Position numbers and translations under genes: made by a program. Shown here one piece after another: positions 8,448 to 18,178 of a stretch of 64,000 nt of DNA. The DNA is from Polyangia bacterium (lineage in GTDB: Bacteria > Myxococcota_A > Polyangia > Nannocystales > Nannocystaceae). Position 1 is the first letter of the stretch. Every line of letters starts with the position of its first letter. The stretch covers positions 62,001-126,000 of the forward strand of contig JAUHWG010000013.1 of NCBI GenBank assembly GCA_030424595.1, in the 5' to 3' direction. The notes beneath the pieces were generated by a model. It was not told the origin of the DNA, did no database searches, and saw only the letters and a list, made by a program, of their open reading frames with translations.

Positions 8448-9626
8448 TCAGGAGTCCCCGACCGCAGCAACGCTCCCCGTCTCCATCGGCGGGATCGGGA
8501 CTGAAGCGACAAAGGTCGAGCCATGGCCGACACGGCTGGTCACGGTCAGGGCTCCCCCCATCATCTCGCAGAGGCGTCGTGAGATGGTCAGGCCGAGCCC
8601 GGTCCCGCCATACATACGTGTCGTCGAGTCGTCCGCTTGGGTGAACGCCTCAAAGATTCTGTCGAGCATGTCCGGCTCGATACCGATGCCAGTATCGCTG
8701 ACCGAAAAGTCCATGATGTGCTGACCCGCTCCTACGCGCTCACAGACCCTTAGGGTGACGACCCCGTCGGTCGTGAACTTGCTGGCGTTGCTCAGGAGGT
8801 TGAGCAGCACTTGGCGCAGGCGGGTCGAGTCGCCGAGCATGATCGACAGCTCGAACTCTCGGATGTACTCGAGACGGTTGGCGTGCTTGTGGATCATCGG
8901 CGTGATCGTCGCGACGATGTCGTCCAGGAGCTCGGGCAGGAGGAACGGGCGGAACTCCAACTCGAGCTTCTCGGCCTCGATCTTCGAGATATCGAGGGTG
9001 TCTTGGATGAGGGCGAGGAGGTGACGCGCGGCGGTGTTGATCCGCTCGAGGTCGGAGACCATCATCGGCTGGGCGGTCGAGCCGTACTCCTCGTAGAGAA
9101 GCTCGCTGTAGCCGATGATCGCGTTGAGCGGGGTCCGAAACTCGTGGCTCATATTGGCGAGGAAGGTCGTCTTCGCCCGGTTGGCGGCGAGCGCTACATC
9201 GCGGGTGTGGATGAGCTCGGTGGTCGCGTGCTCGAGCTCCTCACACATCATGTTGAGGCCTATCGCGAGCGCGTTCGTCGCGTCATCTTGACCCTCATAG
9301 ACCGTCGCACGCTGGGTGTAGTCGAGCGCTGCGAGCCCCATCACGACCTCGACGAGCTCGCCGAACTGGAGGTTTGTCCGCTCGATCTGATCGCGCTGCC
9401 GCTGGTTCTCCTGGAGAAGGGCGTCGGTGCTGGTCTCAAGCTGGGTGATCAGCTCACACAGCGTCGCGGGCTGAGCCGAGGACTCTATCCTTCGGTCGTC
9501 GAGAGCCTGGGCTATCCTCGCCTGCAGCCCTCGCAGGCGATCGAGGAGCGGATCACTGGCATGAACCTCCGGGCCTTCGATGTCGCGCCCCCGGACTTCT
9601 TCTCCATCATGACTCCCAGGGGCCAT
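8448..9626 (-). CDS. histidine kinase (cytoplasmic, HisKA + HATPase)
   Basis: The 392-residue protein has all kinase boxes: H161 in SHEFRTPLNAI, N280 in LLNLLSNASKFT, DTGIGI at 311-316 and GTGLGL at 341-346. The N-terminal 150 residues contain a coiled-coil (LLQENQRQRDQIERTNLQ) and a HAMP-like stretch around 99-133, but no membrane segment or PAS/GAF domain. It therefore probably senses via a partner. It is the last gene of a three-gene unit: its ATG overlaps the end of the upstream STAS-like gene by 20 bases, so the two are translationally coupled. No response regulator lies nearby in the window. Confidence 0.9.
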   Translation of the reverse strand: MAPGSHDGEEVRGRDIEGPEVHASDPLLDRLRGLQARIAQALDDRRIESSAQPATLCELITQLETSTDALLQENQRQRDQIERTNLQFGELVEVVMGLAALDYTQRATVYEGQDDATNALAIGLNMMCEELEHATTELIHTRDVALAANRAKTTFLANMSHEFRTPLNAIIGYSELLYEEYGSTAQPMMVSDLERINTAARHLLALIQDTLDISKIEAEKLELEFRPFLLPELLDDIVATITPMIHKHANRLEYIREFELSIMLGDSTRLRQVLLNLLSNASKFTTDGVVTLRVCERVGAGQHIMDFSVSDTGIGIEPDMLDRIFEAFTQADDSTTRMYGGTGLGLTISRRLCEMMGGALTVTSRVGHGSTFVASVPIPPMETGSVAAVGDS

Positions 9627-10020
9627 CGTCGTCGCTCGCAGCCATAAGATCGCGCAGCCAACTATTCGCGGACTCTTCGTCGGAGAAGAGACGGAACGGG
9701 AAAGGCGGATGATTCACCCTAAGAATAAAATTGCCGATGATTCGACCGACGGATGATCCTATGAGCATTGCGGTCGCTCGGACCACCTTCGCGTTCTCTG
9801 GCCCTGTATAGTACTCCCGCGCCTCGCGATCGATCTTCGTCGCCGTGCGAGCGTCGAGGAGGAGAAAGACTCGGCGTCCCCCGACGAGCGCCGCGGTGGC
9901 CCGGACGTTCTCGATCGCGTCGGCAAGCCGATGCTCCTCAGTTTGCTTGACCTTGCAGCGGACGATCTCATCATCGTCGAGCGAGATCAGCTCGGTCCGG
10001 GTCTCGATGACCTGGGACAC
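9607..10020 (-). CDS. STAS/SpoIIAA-like small protein (DUF7793-type), copy 2
   Basis: A 137-residue protein, GTG start with a near-perfect GGGAGG six bases upstream. It is clearly paralogous to the gene immediately upstream: shared features are an acidic N-terminus (DDDEIVRCKV), REAREYYTGPENAKV, a segment SSVGRIIGNFILRVN, and a C-terminal FRLFSDEESANSWL. The alternating beta/alpha pattern and the 'FLLLDAR' strand resemble SpoIIAA/STAS-like folds used as phospho-switch partners. Lying between its paralogue and a sensorless kinase, it may carry the input signal. Family name is from memory; function inferred. Confidence 0.7.
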   Translation of the reverse strand: MSQVIETRTELISLDDDEIVRCKVKQTEEHRLADAIENVRATAALVGGRRVFLLLDARTATKIDREAREYYTGPENAKVVRATAMLIGSSVGRIIGNFILRVNHPPFPFRLFSDEESANSWLRDLMAASDDDGPWES

Positions 10021-10023
10021 GAG

Positions 10024-10443
10024 CTACCTCCCCTCTCGCGCCTGAAGGCTAAGGAGCCAGGTAAGCGCCGGCTCCGGCTCCGAGAAGAGCTTGAGCGGGA
10101 AGCTCGTCTTGTTGAGCCCGAGGAAGAAGTTCCCCATCAGCCGCGAGATCGACGAGCGAACGAGAAGAGCGACCGCGAGGACATGTTCCGCGTTCTCCGG
10201 CCCCGCGTAGTACTCGCGCGCTTCACGGGTCGCCGACGCTGCGTGGGCGCGCATGTCGATCAGCGCGTAGCGCTTCGTCCCACCGCCGACCGTCGCGAAG
10301 CCGCGGACGTTCTCCTGCGCATCCTCGAGGGTCGTCACCAGCCCAGGGTGGACGACGGCGCGGATGACCTCATCATCGCCGATCCAGATCCGCTCTGTGC
10401 GAGTGACCAGGATCCCTTCATCCGGAACTTCGAGATCGCTCAT
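10024..10443 (-). CDS. STAS/SpoIIAA-like small protein (DUF7793-type), copy 1
   Basis: First gene of the three-gene kinase unit, 139 residues, ATG start with GGAG eight bases upstream. It shares with the next gene the motifs REAREYYAGPENAEHV and SSISRLMGNFFLGLNK and the tail PLKLFSEPEPALTWL; only three bases separate the two frames. The pair therefore arose by tandem duplication but has diverged enough for separate roles (for example one sensor and one brake). The strand YALIDMRAHA corresponds to FLLLDARTAT in the paralogue. No catalytic motif is visible. Confidence 0.7.
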   Translation of the reverse strand: MSDLEVPDEGILVTRTERIWIGDDEVIRAVVHPGLVTTLEDAQENVRGFATVGGGTKRYALIDMRAHAASATREAREYYAGPENAEHVLAVALLVRSSISRLMGNFFLGLNKTSFPLKLFSEPEPALTWLLSLQAREGR

Positions 10444-10541
10444 CGAGGCTTCTCCGCCGCGCGCTGAGTGGGTTGGAGGCCTCGGTAGCGTCCCCCCCGA
10501 GCGACGCGATTGGGAGAGTCTATCCGATGCGCGAGAGACTA

Positions 10542-11990
10542 TCAGCTAAAGATGCCCTGTCCTGGCGTGAGGACATTGCATGGGTCGTATTTGCACTTCG
10601 CCTGGACGAAGCTCCCCCAACGGCCCCCGAAGTGGTCCTTCCAATCCTGAACGCTGAAGGGAATCGCGGAGATGGGGTAGCGCTTTCCGCCGAGGTCACG
10701 GAGCTCCTCGTAGATCCCGCGGTTGGCATCGACGAGCTGCTGCGCCGCATCGGGCGGAACCGCGGTGCGCAGGATTGAGAAGAGAAAGACGGTCTCATCA
10801 TCCGGCATCGCCATGAAGCGCCTGGTCACATTCGCGCGCTTGAAGGGGTAGATGAGGATCGGTCCTTGGCCGGTGTCGGCGAGTGTGGTCTGGTTGAGCA
10901 CCCCCTGCACGAAGTCGTCGGTCTCGGACCCAGGGACGAACACGTCGATCCATGGGTGCGGTAGCCCCCAGACTCCGATCTGCTTGAGGAACTCGACCTG
11001 CGGCGTAACCCGATCGACGAAGGTGAAGTAGGGAACGTCGGTGATCACCTCCGAGCCCTCGTTGAAGGCGAGATCCTCGAGCTGCTCGGCGTCGTTCGGC
11101 TCGTCGCCAGGCGCAAAGTACTTGACCAGCTCGATCTTGTAGATCCAGCCCTGCCCCCCCTCTGCGGGCTCCGCGAAGCCCTCGATGTAGTCGAAGCGGC
11201 ACTCGTCCATCAAGAACTCTTGATCGCTCGTCATCGCCACGAGATCGGTGTACAGGGCGGTGTAGACGCGGGCCATCGGCGGTACGTCCACGAGGCGGAC
11301 CCGAGCGCGGACGATGATGCCAAACTGACCGAGGCCGGCGAGCACCGACTCGAAGAGCTTGCGCTTCTTCTTCGGCGAGCAGGTGACGAGCTTGCCCTTG
11401 CCGGTCACGACGAGGAGCTCGAGCACGTTGTCGACCTGGAGGCCGTGGATGAACGCTTGACCGCCGATTCCGCCGCAGGAGAGGGTTCCGCCTACGCTGA
11501 GGTCGAGGTAGTCGGTGAGCGTCGGCGGGCTCTTGCCGACAGCGAGCGACGCCTGGACGAGCTCACGCCAGCGGACCCCCGCGTCGACCACGGCGCTGTC
11601 CTCCGTGATCTCATGGATCTCGGAGAGCGCGGACATGTCGATGACGACCCCCCCGCCGACCTGAGACTGGCCGTAGCAGCTGTGCGTGTTGCCGATCATG
11701 CTCATCCCGCCGACCTTGATGTCATGGTCGTTCGCGAACTTGATCAGCTTGACGATGTCGCTAGTCGAGCCCGGGATCAGCACCGCGACCGGAGCAGCGG
11801 AGATGATGTGGCCAAAGTCGTCGGCCGCATCGGCGAGGAGCGAGCCCGCGAGGACTAGCTCTCCGTCGAGATCGGGGATGTTGATCGTGTCCGGGTCGGG
11901 CTGTGCGGCCCATACTCCCCTAGAGGGGCTGTAGGCGACGACAGCAGCAGCAGACGCGAGCGCACCACGTAAGAATCCTCGACGTTTCAT
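10542..11990 (-). CDS. Tat-exported cytokinin dehydrogenase-like FAD oxidase
   Basis: The protein (482 residues) begins with a twin-arginine signal (KRRGFLRGALASAAAVVAY) and carries a PCMH-type FAD domain. H103 in GNTHSCYGQS fits the covalent-FAD histidine (GHSLQGQ in plant enzymes). PPTLTDYLDLSVGGTL followed by GGQAFIHG (residues 155-183) matches the plant cytokinin oxidase signature, including D160 at the place of the catalytic Asp. VLELLVVTGKGKLVTCSP, LGQFGIIVRARV, GLPHPWIDVFVP and the C-terminal LTPGQGIFS also match that family. AGGAGA precedes the ATG by about six bases. It probably oxidises a secondary amine or related substrate in the periplasm; cytokinin itself is not proven. Confidence 0.78.
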   Translation of the reverse strand: MKRRGFLRGALASAAAVVAYSPSRGVWAAQPDPDTINIPDLDGELVLAGSLLADAADDFGHIISAAPVAVLIPGSTSDIVKLIKFANDHDIKVGGMSMIGNTHSCYGQSQVGGGVVIDMSALSEIHEITEDSAVVDAGVRWRELVQASLAVGKSPPTLTDYLDLSVGGTLSCGGIGGQAFIHGLQVDNVLELLVVTGKGKLVTCSPKKKRKLFESVLAGLGQFGIIVRARVRLVDVPPMARVYTALYTDLVAMTSDQEFLMDECRFDYIEGFAEPAEGGQGWIYKIELVKYFAPGDEPNDAEQLEDLAFNEGSEVITDVPYFTFVDRVTPQVEFLKQIGVWGLPHPWIDVFVPGSETDDFVQGVLNQTTLADTGQGPILIYPFKRANVTRRFMAMPDDETVFLFSILRTAVPPDAAQQLVDANRGIYEELRDLGGKRYPISAIPFSVQDWKDHFGGRWGSFVQAKCKYDPCNVLTPGQGIFS

Positions 11991-12455
11991 CCTATCTCTC
12001 CTATGTACTTCTGTAGGCTCAGGCGCTGAAGTGCGCTCTCTCGCCGACCCCAGGGTCGTACTCCTGCGAGCGGCTCCGGAGAGTCGCTCCTCTTCAGCCC
12101 GACCGTGTATGGACTATCATCTATCTGGACGATGCTTCCCACTCTGGGGGTCCGCGTTGAGCGGGCGCGATCTACCTACACAGAGCGGCACAGCCCACGA
12201 CCGGCCTTGTGTTGGTGTCTCAAGGATACCGTACGGATCACAGAATGATATGATTAAGCCGATTTTTGGCGGACATCTGCCTACCTCTTCGCGCATTATC
12301 CGACGGTGTCGCACGCTCCCCCCGCTCCATCTGGTCGTCTTCGAGCTACGAAGCCACCGATGAAGACGGGTGTGCATAGGCCTCGCAGGCCGAGGACCCA
12401 CTGCCGTCACGGGAGCGATCTGCTTTGCCATGACACGCCATGATAGGCTCTCGCG
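11991..12455. other. divergent intergenic region between two flavoenzyme genes
   Basis: About 465 bases between the starts of the Tat oxidase (minus) and the FAD oxidoreductase (plus). It contains AT-richer stretches (around 12230-12265) that would suit promoters, but I could not identify a definite operator or gene in it. Confidence 0.4.
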
Positions 12456-13802
12456 ATGGGTGTCGATCTGGAGCACAACCACAGCGAGCCCTACGATGTT
12501 GCGATCGTCGGTGCTCGACCGGCTGGGTCGACCCTCGCCGCGCGTCTCGGTCAGGCAGGGCTAAGGGTGCTCCTCGTCGAGCGGGTAGCCTTTCCCAGCC
12601 TGCCTGCGGTCTCTGCCCCCTTCTTGCTGCCACACGCGATGGAGCTCGTTGACGAGCTGGGGGTCGACGAAGGCAGCTATACGGTCGACACCCCGCGGCT
12701 CGGCGGCTTCGTTCTCGAGATCGGCGACTACTTTCGCAGCGTCTTTCCCTTTGACGCCGGCCCGAGCAGCCGCGACTACTTCTACACGATCGATCGCAGC
12801 CTCTTTGACCACACCCTCTGGAAAAACCTGGAGCGCTACCCTAGCGTCGACGCCTGGGAGAACGCCAAGGTCGTCGATCTTCTCCGGGCCGAGGGCGAGC
12901 GGGTGACCGGCATTGTCGTCGAGCGCGGCGGAGAGACCATCGAGATCCACGCAGCCGCGGTCGTGGGCGCTGACGGGCGCTTCTCGACCGTCGCGCGGAG
13001 CGTCGGCGCAGCCGTCACAGAAGAGCGCGAGGACCTCGCGACGACCATCTACTATGACTTCTGGGAGGACATCGACAGCTACGACGAGAGCGGTCAAGCG
13101 CTCGCCCAGATCTACTCCTCCTGCGACGGCTTCTCGACGGTCGCGATGCCGACCTCAGGGGGCGAGACGATCGTCTTGGTCCAGGGCCGAGCGGACCGCT
13201 TCGCCGAGCTCGCAGGCGATCCAGAGGGCAACTATGAAGCGCTTCTCCGCGAGCGACCGCGGGTCTGGCGTCGTCTCGAAGGCCGCCGCCGGCGAGGTCG
13301 AGTAAGCGGGATGAAGCGGGTCGGGAACCTCTTTCGCAGCTCGGCAGGCCCGGGCTGGGCGCTCGTCGGCGACGCGTACCATCAGAAGGACTCGATCGAC
13401 GCCCAGGGGATCTACGACGCGCTGCTAGGCGCGAAGGTCCTCGCCGAGGAGCTCGTTCGATGGCGGCGAGACGAGGTCTCCTGGGACGTCGCCATGGCCA
13501 GCTACGACAGGCGGATCTACGCCGCTTGCAAGCCGATGTTTGAGTCGACGATGGGTCGACTGAAGCGTGAGATCTACTCCGAGCCACCTCCCGCGGTCGC
13601 GAAGACGATGATGCGGTGGATGCTCAGCGACCCCGAGTACGGGCACCGGTTTGCGTTGCTCCTCACCCGACAGATCGAGCCGGCGAGCTTCCTCTCACCC
13701 GCGCGGGTGTTGAAGCTGTCGGCACGGGGCGCGTTTCGTCGGCTTCGTCGGTACATCGCCGGCTCCGACCCGACAGATCCACACCATCTCGGCGCGCCCT
13801 AG
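12456..13802 (+). CDS. FAD-dependent oxidoreductase (geranylgeranyl reductase/halogenase-like superfamily)
   Basis: The 448-residue protein opens with a Rossmann dinucleotide motif DVAIVGARPAGSTLAARL (residues 14-31; the second Gly of GxGxxG is Arg, as also seen in some family members) and an acidic strand end LLVERVAFPS. AAVVGADGRFSTVAR (near 165-180) and the second FAD motif GWALVGDAYHQKDSIDAQGI (near 305-325) complete the group-A flavoprotein pattern. No signal peptide or membrane segment is seen. Such enzymes reduce isoprenoid double bonds, hydroxylate or halogenate; the substrate cannot be told. It is divergent from the Tat oxidase and otherwise alone. Confidence 0.8.
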   Translation: MGVDLEHNHSEPYDVAIVGARPAGSTLAARLGQAGLRVLLVERVAFPSLPAVSAPFLLPHAMELVDELGVDEGSYTVDTPRLGGFVLEIGDYFRSVFPFDAGPSSRDYFYTIDRSLFDHTLWKNLERYPSVDAWENAKVVDLLRAEGERVTGIVVERGGETIEIHAAAVVGADGRFSTVARSVGAAVTEEREDLATTIYYDFWEDIDSYDESGQALAQIYSSCDGFSTVAMPTSGGETIVLVQGRADRFAELAGDPEGNYEALLRERPRVWRRLEGRRRRGRVSGMKRVGNLFRSSAGPGWALVGDAYHQKDSIDAQGIYDALLGAKVLAEELVRWRRDEVSWDVAMASYDRRIYAACKPMFESTMGRLKREIYSEPPPAVAKTMMRWMLSDPEYGHRFALLLTRQIEPASFLSPARVLKLSARGAFRRLRRYIAGSDPTDPHHLGAP

Positions 13803-14256
13803 CCGGAGAGACATGTGCGCTGCCCGCATGCGGTTGAGCGGTGAGACGCCCAGGAGCTGCGCCCGCTTGCCTGCGACATCGCGAGGACCTCGTCGCAGGT
13901 CCATCGCCCCCAGGCGAGCCGACGACCCGGGGGGGTGTTCCGATCCTCCCGCGAGGTCCCGTGCATCGAGTCTCCTCGTCGCCGGTCACCGCGTTCGCGC
14001 TGCTCATCGGCTCATCGAAGATGCTCCTGGAGCCGCAGAGGCCCCGCCCCCGTCGACCGAAGCCTCTCTCCAGGCAGAGAGCACCCCCCTTGAGCAGCGC
14101 AGACGGGGAGCCCTCCGAGCCATCGGCGAGCGGACCCCCACAGTGCATTCTCGAGCCTCCCCCCCGACGGAGGACATGCCTCCGCGGCCACAGGGACCGC
14201 TAGATTAGCGCGACTCGTGATTGTGCCGGACCACGCGGAGCGCCTACACTTCCAAT
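13803..14256. other. gene-free stretch
   Basis: Several overlapping open frames exist here but all are Arg/Pro/Ser-rich with no protein-like pattern. I see no repeat, hairpin or gene I can support. Confidence 0.4.
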
Positions 14257-16308
14257 ATGGGTTGGATACGGTGGTTTGGTGGTTCTCTATCACTTCTGGC
14301 GGCCAGCTCGCTCGCAGGCTGTAGCGGCGACGACCCGAACGCGACGACGATAACGTCGACCGGGGTGACGATGACCGCCCCGACCGGCGCCACGGTGACC
14401 GCGTCGACCACCGAGAGCAGCTCGAGCTCGTCTGGGACGGCGACGGAGAGCGCCGGCAGCGAGAGCGCCGGTGAGACCACGACGTCGACCACCGGCGAGA
14501 CGACGACCGCGAGCGTCACCGACACCGACACCGACACCGACACCGGGACGACCGGCGGCCTGATGTGCACCGAGGCCGAGTGTGGCGCCGGCGAGTGGTG
14601 CAACGCCGAGAGCGGCGAGTGCGAGCCCGGCTGCGACGCCGACGACGACTGCCAAGGCGTGACCCTCTGCGACCTCGAGTCCAACACCTGCAAGGGCTGC
14701 CTCATCGACGGCGACTGCTCCCTCGGCACGATCTGTCTCGAGGGCGAGTGCATCCCCGGCTGCAACGACGAGCAGCCCTGCGCCGGCGGCCTCGCCTGCT
14801 GTGACGGCCAGTGCTTCGACCTCCTCGGCGACCTCGAGAACTGCGGCGAGTGTGGGGTCCCGTGCGAGGCCTTCCCCAACGCCGAGCCCACCTGCGAGCT
14901 CAGCATGTGCGTCTTCGGCCCCTGCGAGGACGGCTACAGCGACTGCGACGGAAACGCCGACAATGGCTGCGAGATCGAGGGGGCGTGCGCCTGCGATCCC
15001 GGCTCGACGATCGACTGCTACACCGGGCCGCAGGGGACCAAAGACAAGGGGATCTGCTCCAGCGGGACCGCGACCTGCAACGCTGAGGGCACCGCCTACG
15101 GCCCCTGTGAGAACCAAGTCCTCCCCGAGGCCACCGATCTCTGCGCCAACAACCTCGACGACAACTGCGACGGCGATGTCGACGAGGACCCCGACCTCGA
15201 CAATGACGGCTGGACCGTCTGCGGAGGCGACTGCTGCGACGAGATCGGCCCCAACTGCCTCAACCCTGACCTCGTCAACCCCGGCGCCTTCGAGGTCGGC
15301 GACAACATGGTCGACGACGACTGCGACGGGACCAAGGACAACGCTATCCCGCTCTGCGACGGCGGCCTCCCCAGCAACTCCAACAACCCGCTGGACTACG
15401 CGAAGGCGATCGACCTCTGCCAGTTCACGACCGAGAACCCGCCGCTCTCACAGAAGAAGTGGGGCGTGATCTCAGGGTCTCTGACCCTCGCCAACGGCAG
15501 CGGCACGCCGAACGCGAACTCGCGATCGATCCGCGACAAGTTCGGGACCAACAACCCGGCGAAGAAGGGACAGAGGCTCGCAGCCCTCTCCTCGGGCACC
15601 GCCGCCGCGCCAGGACAGACAAACCCCAACCACGCCGCCTTCCAGACCGGGGTGAACACCGGGACCTCGAGCCCCGCGCCAGCCGACTGGATCGCGGCCA
15701 ACGGCGGCTCCTTCCCCAACGCCCCGGGCTGCCCCGGCGCCGCCGGGACCACGGCCTTCAACCCGGTCCAGCTCAAGCTCCGTGTCCGGGTGCCGACCAA
15801 CGCGAACTCGTTCTCGGCGAAGATGTTCTTCTACTCGGCCGAGTACCCCGAGTACGTCTGCACCGCCTTCAACGACTTCTTCGTCACGCTCGTCGACTCG
15901 ACCGACCCGGAGAACCCGAGCGACAAGAACATCGCGATCTACGAGAACAACAACCAGACGTGGCCCGTAGGCGTGAACCTGGTGAAGAGCGCTCCGGGGC
16001 TCTTCACCCAGTGCCAGAACGGTCAGATCACCCAGTGCGGCGCCCAGAGCAACTACAACGGCTGTGTCTCGACCACCGAGGTGATCGGCACCGGCTTTGA
16101 CGTCAACGCCTCAGCCTGCGGCCACTTCGGCTACACCGGCGGCGGCACCGGCTGGCTGACGATGTCCGGCAACGTCACCCCCGGCGAGACGATGGAGATC
16201 CGATTCACGGTCTGGGACACCGGCGACACCGCCTGGGACTCGGTCGTCCTCCTCGACTCCTGGGACTGGTCGGTCCAGGCCGCCCAGCCCGGCATCCAAC
16301 CCGGCTAG
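14257..16308 (+). CDS. surface lipoprotein with MopE-like and choice-of-anchor-L-type domains
   Basis: Starting at ATG 14257 gives MGWIRWFGGSLSLLAASSLAG followed by Cys, a lipoprotein signal. A Thr/Ser-rich linker (about residues 25-105, ending TDTDTDTDTGTTGG) is followed by a Cys-rich region (105-245) with repeats like CNAESGECEPGCDADDDC. Next comes a MopE-like calcium/copper-binding-type segment, with DLCANNLDDNCDGDVDEDPD and later DNMVDDDCDGTKD. The C-terminal 300 residues (DYAKAIDLCQFT, RVRVPTNANSFSAKMFFYS, WLTMSGNVTPGETMEIRFTVWD, VLLDSWDW) match the choice-of-anchor-L family of secreted proteins. It is expected on the outer surface. Domain names are from memory. Its ribosome site is weak, so the start is moderately certain. 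Confidence 0.82.
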   Translation: MGWIRWFGGSLSLLAASSLAGCSGDDPNATTITSTGVTMTAPTGATVTASTTESSSSSSGTATESAGSESAGETTTSTTGETTTASVTDTDTDTDTGTTGGLMCTEAECGAGEWCNAESGECEPGCDADDDCQGVTLCDLESNTCKGCLIDGDCSLGTICLEGECIPGCNDEQPCAGGLACCDGQCFDLLGDLENCGECGVPCEAFPNAEPTCELSMCVFGPCEDGYSDCDGNADNGCEIEGACACDPGSTIDCYTGPQGTKDKGICSSGTATCNAEGTAYGPCENQVLPEATDLCANNLDDNCDGDVDEDPDLDNDGWTVCGGDCCDEIGPNCLNPDLVNPGAFEVGDNMVDDDCDGTKDNAIPLCDGGLPSNSNNPLDYAKAIDLCQFTTENPPLSQKKWGVISGSLTLANGSGTPNANSRSIRDKFGTNNPAKKGQRLAALSSGTAAAPGQTNPNHAAFQTGVNTGTSSPAPADWIAANGGSFPNAPGCPGAAGTTAFNPVQLKLRVRVPTNANSFSAKMFFYSAEYPEYVCTAFNDFFVTLVDSTDPENPSDKNIAIYENNNQTWPVGVNLVKSAPGLFTQCQNGQITQCGAQSNYNGCVSTTEVIGTGFDVNASACGHFGYTGGGTGWLTMSGNVTPGETMEIRFTVWDTGDTAWDSVVLLDSWDWSVQAAQPGIQPG

Positions 16309-16366
16309 ACCGCGTCGACCCGGTGAGGCGCACGGGCGGCCGAGGTCGCCCGTTCGCGCTGGCGCC

Positions 16367-16405
16367 TTGACCAAACCATAGTAATCGTATATCGACGATG
16401 TACTA
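16367..16405 (+). promoter_or_regulatory. arsR-acr3 promoter with palindromic operator
   Basis: TTGACC at 16367-16372 fits a -35 box. From 16379 the sequence is TAGTA, ATCGT, ATATCG, ACGAT, G, TACTA: both arms of an inverted repeat (TAGTA.ATCGT and ACGAT.TACTA) with one extra base on the right. It lies 24 bases before the arsR start and would cover the -10 region, the normal place for an ArsR/SmtB-type repressor site. The stretch is strikingly AT-rich against its surroundings. Binding is inferred. Confidence 0.7.
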
Positions 16406-16428
16406 TAACCCGACAGGCGAGGGGGAAT

Positions 16429-16776
16429 GTGCCGAAGAAGAAGAACGACAAGAGCGGGGACTGCTGCCCGCCCGCCGTGCCAATGCCGCCTGTGCCCACC
16501 GATGAGAGCGTCGCGAATACGCAGCTCGCGCGGCTCGCGAAGGCCATCGCCCACCCAGCGCGCGTCGCCATCATCCGCTCACTCGTGCGCCACGAGGGCT
16601 GCATCGTCAGCGACATCGTCGACGAGCTGCCCCTCGCGCAGTCCACGGTGTCGCAGCACCTCAAGCAGCTCAAGGACGCGGGGCTCATCCGCGGCGCGGT
16701 CGATGGACCGCGCATCTGCTACTGCGTCGAACCCGGCACCGTCGCGCTCCTCAAGGCCCTGGTCGAAGGACTCTGA
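16429..16776 (+). CDS. arsR: ArsR/SmtB-family metalloregulatory repressor
   Basis: A 115-residue winged-helix regulator. The GTG start follows GAGGGGGA. The recognition region is LPLAQSTVSQHLKQLKDAGL (residues 67-86), typical of ArsR. Candidate metal ligands are Cys in the EGCIVSDIV strand/helix before it, Cys-Cys near the N-terminus (GDCCPP) and RICYC after the wing; the classic CxC of E. coli ArsR is not intact, so the sensing site is of another subtype. Repression of itself and acr3 is predicted through the palindrome upstream; As(III) would release it. A small open frame starts just after its stop, and acr3 follows. Confidence 0.88.
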   Translation: MPKKKNDKSGDCCPPAVPMPPVPTDESVANTQLARLAKAIAHPARVAIIRSLVRHEGCIVSDIVDELPLAQSTVSQHLKQLKDAGLIRGAVDGPRICYCVEPGTVALLKALVEGL

Positions 16777-16777
16777 C

Positions 16778-16969
16778 GTGATCTCCGGCAGCGACTCCTC
16801 CGCCGCGGGAGCAACGATGCGCGACGAAGCCAGCTCCGGCACATTGTCATCGTCGGCGACAGGCGACGCGACAGACGCCACGCTGCGCGGGCTCGCATGC
16901 GCCGATCCTGCGCGGCCGCGCCGCTCGAACGGCCGTCAGCTCGGCATGACATCGCCAGGAGGCGGTTGA
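16778..16969 (+). CDS. possible small protein between arsR and acr3
   Basis: A 63-codon frame starts with GTG two bases after the arsR stop, with AAGGA seven bases upstream, and ends four bases before acr3. Its product is Ser/Ala/Gly-rich with a single Cys (TLRGLACADPARPRR) and no recognisable domain. The spacing fits an operon gene, but composition alone cannot separate it from untranslated leader; it also carries the acr3 ribosome site AGGAGG. Confidence 0.3.
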   Translation: MISGSDSSAAGATMRDEASSGTLSSSATGDATDATLRGLACADPARPRRSNGRQLGMTSPGGG

Positions 16970-16972
16970 ACC

Positions 16973-18007
<1,035 letters not shown>

Positions 18008-18178
18008 GCGCTCCACCACCCCCTGCGCATCGCTCTGGCGCGGCGGGTTCTCTCGCGTAGCTGAGCGGCCAGGTTCGCCAGGACCCGCGCGCCGCGAAGG
18101 CTCGCAGACCGCGGCGAGAGAGGCTCGCGACACGACGCAGCTCGACCGCGGCGCCCCCGAGCCTCGGCGCCGCCGAGA

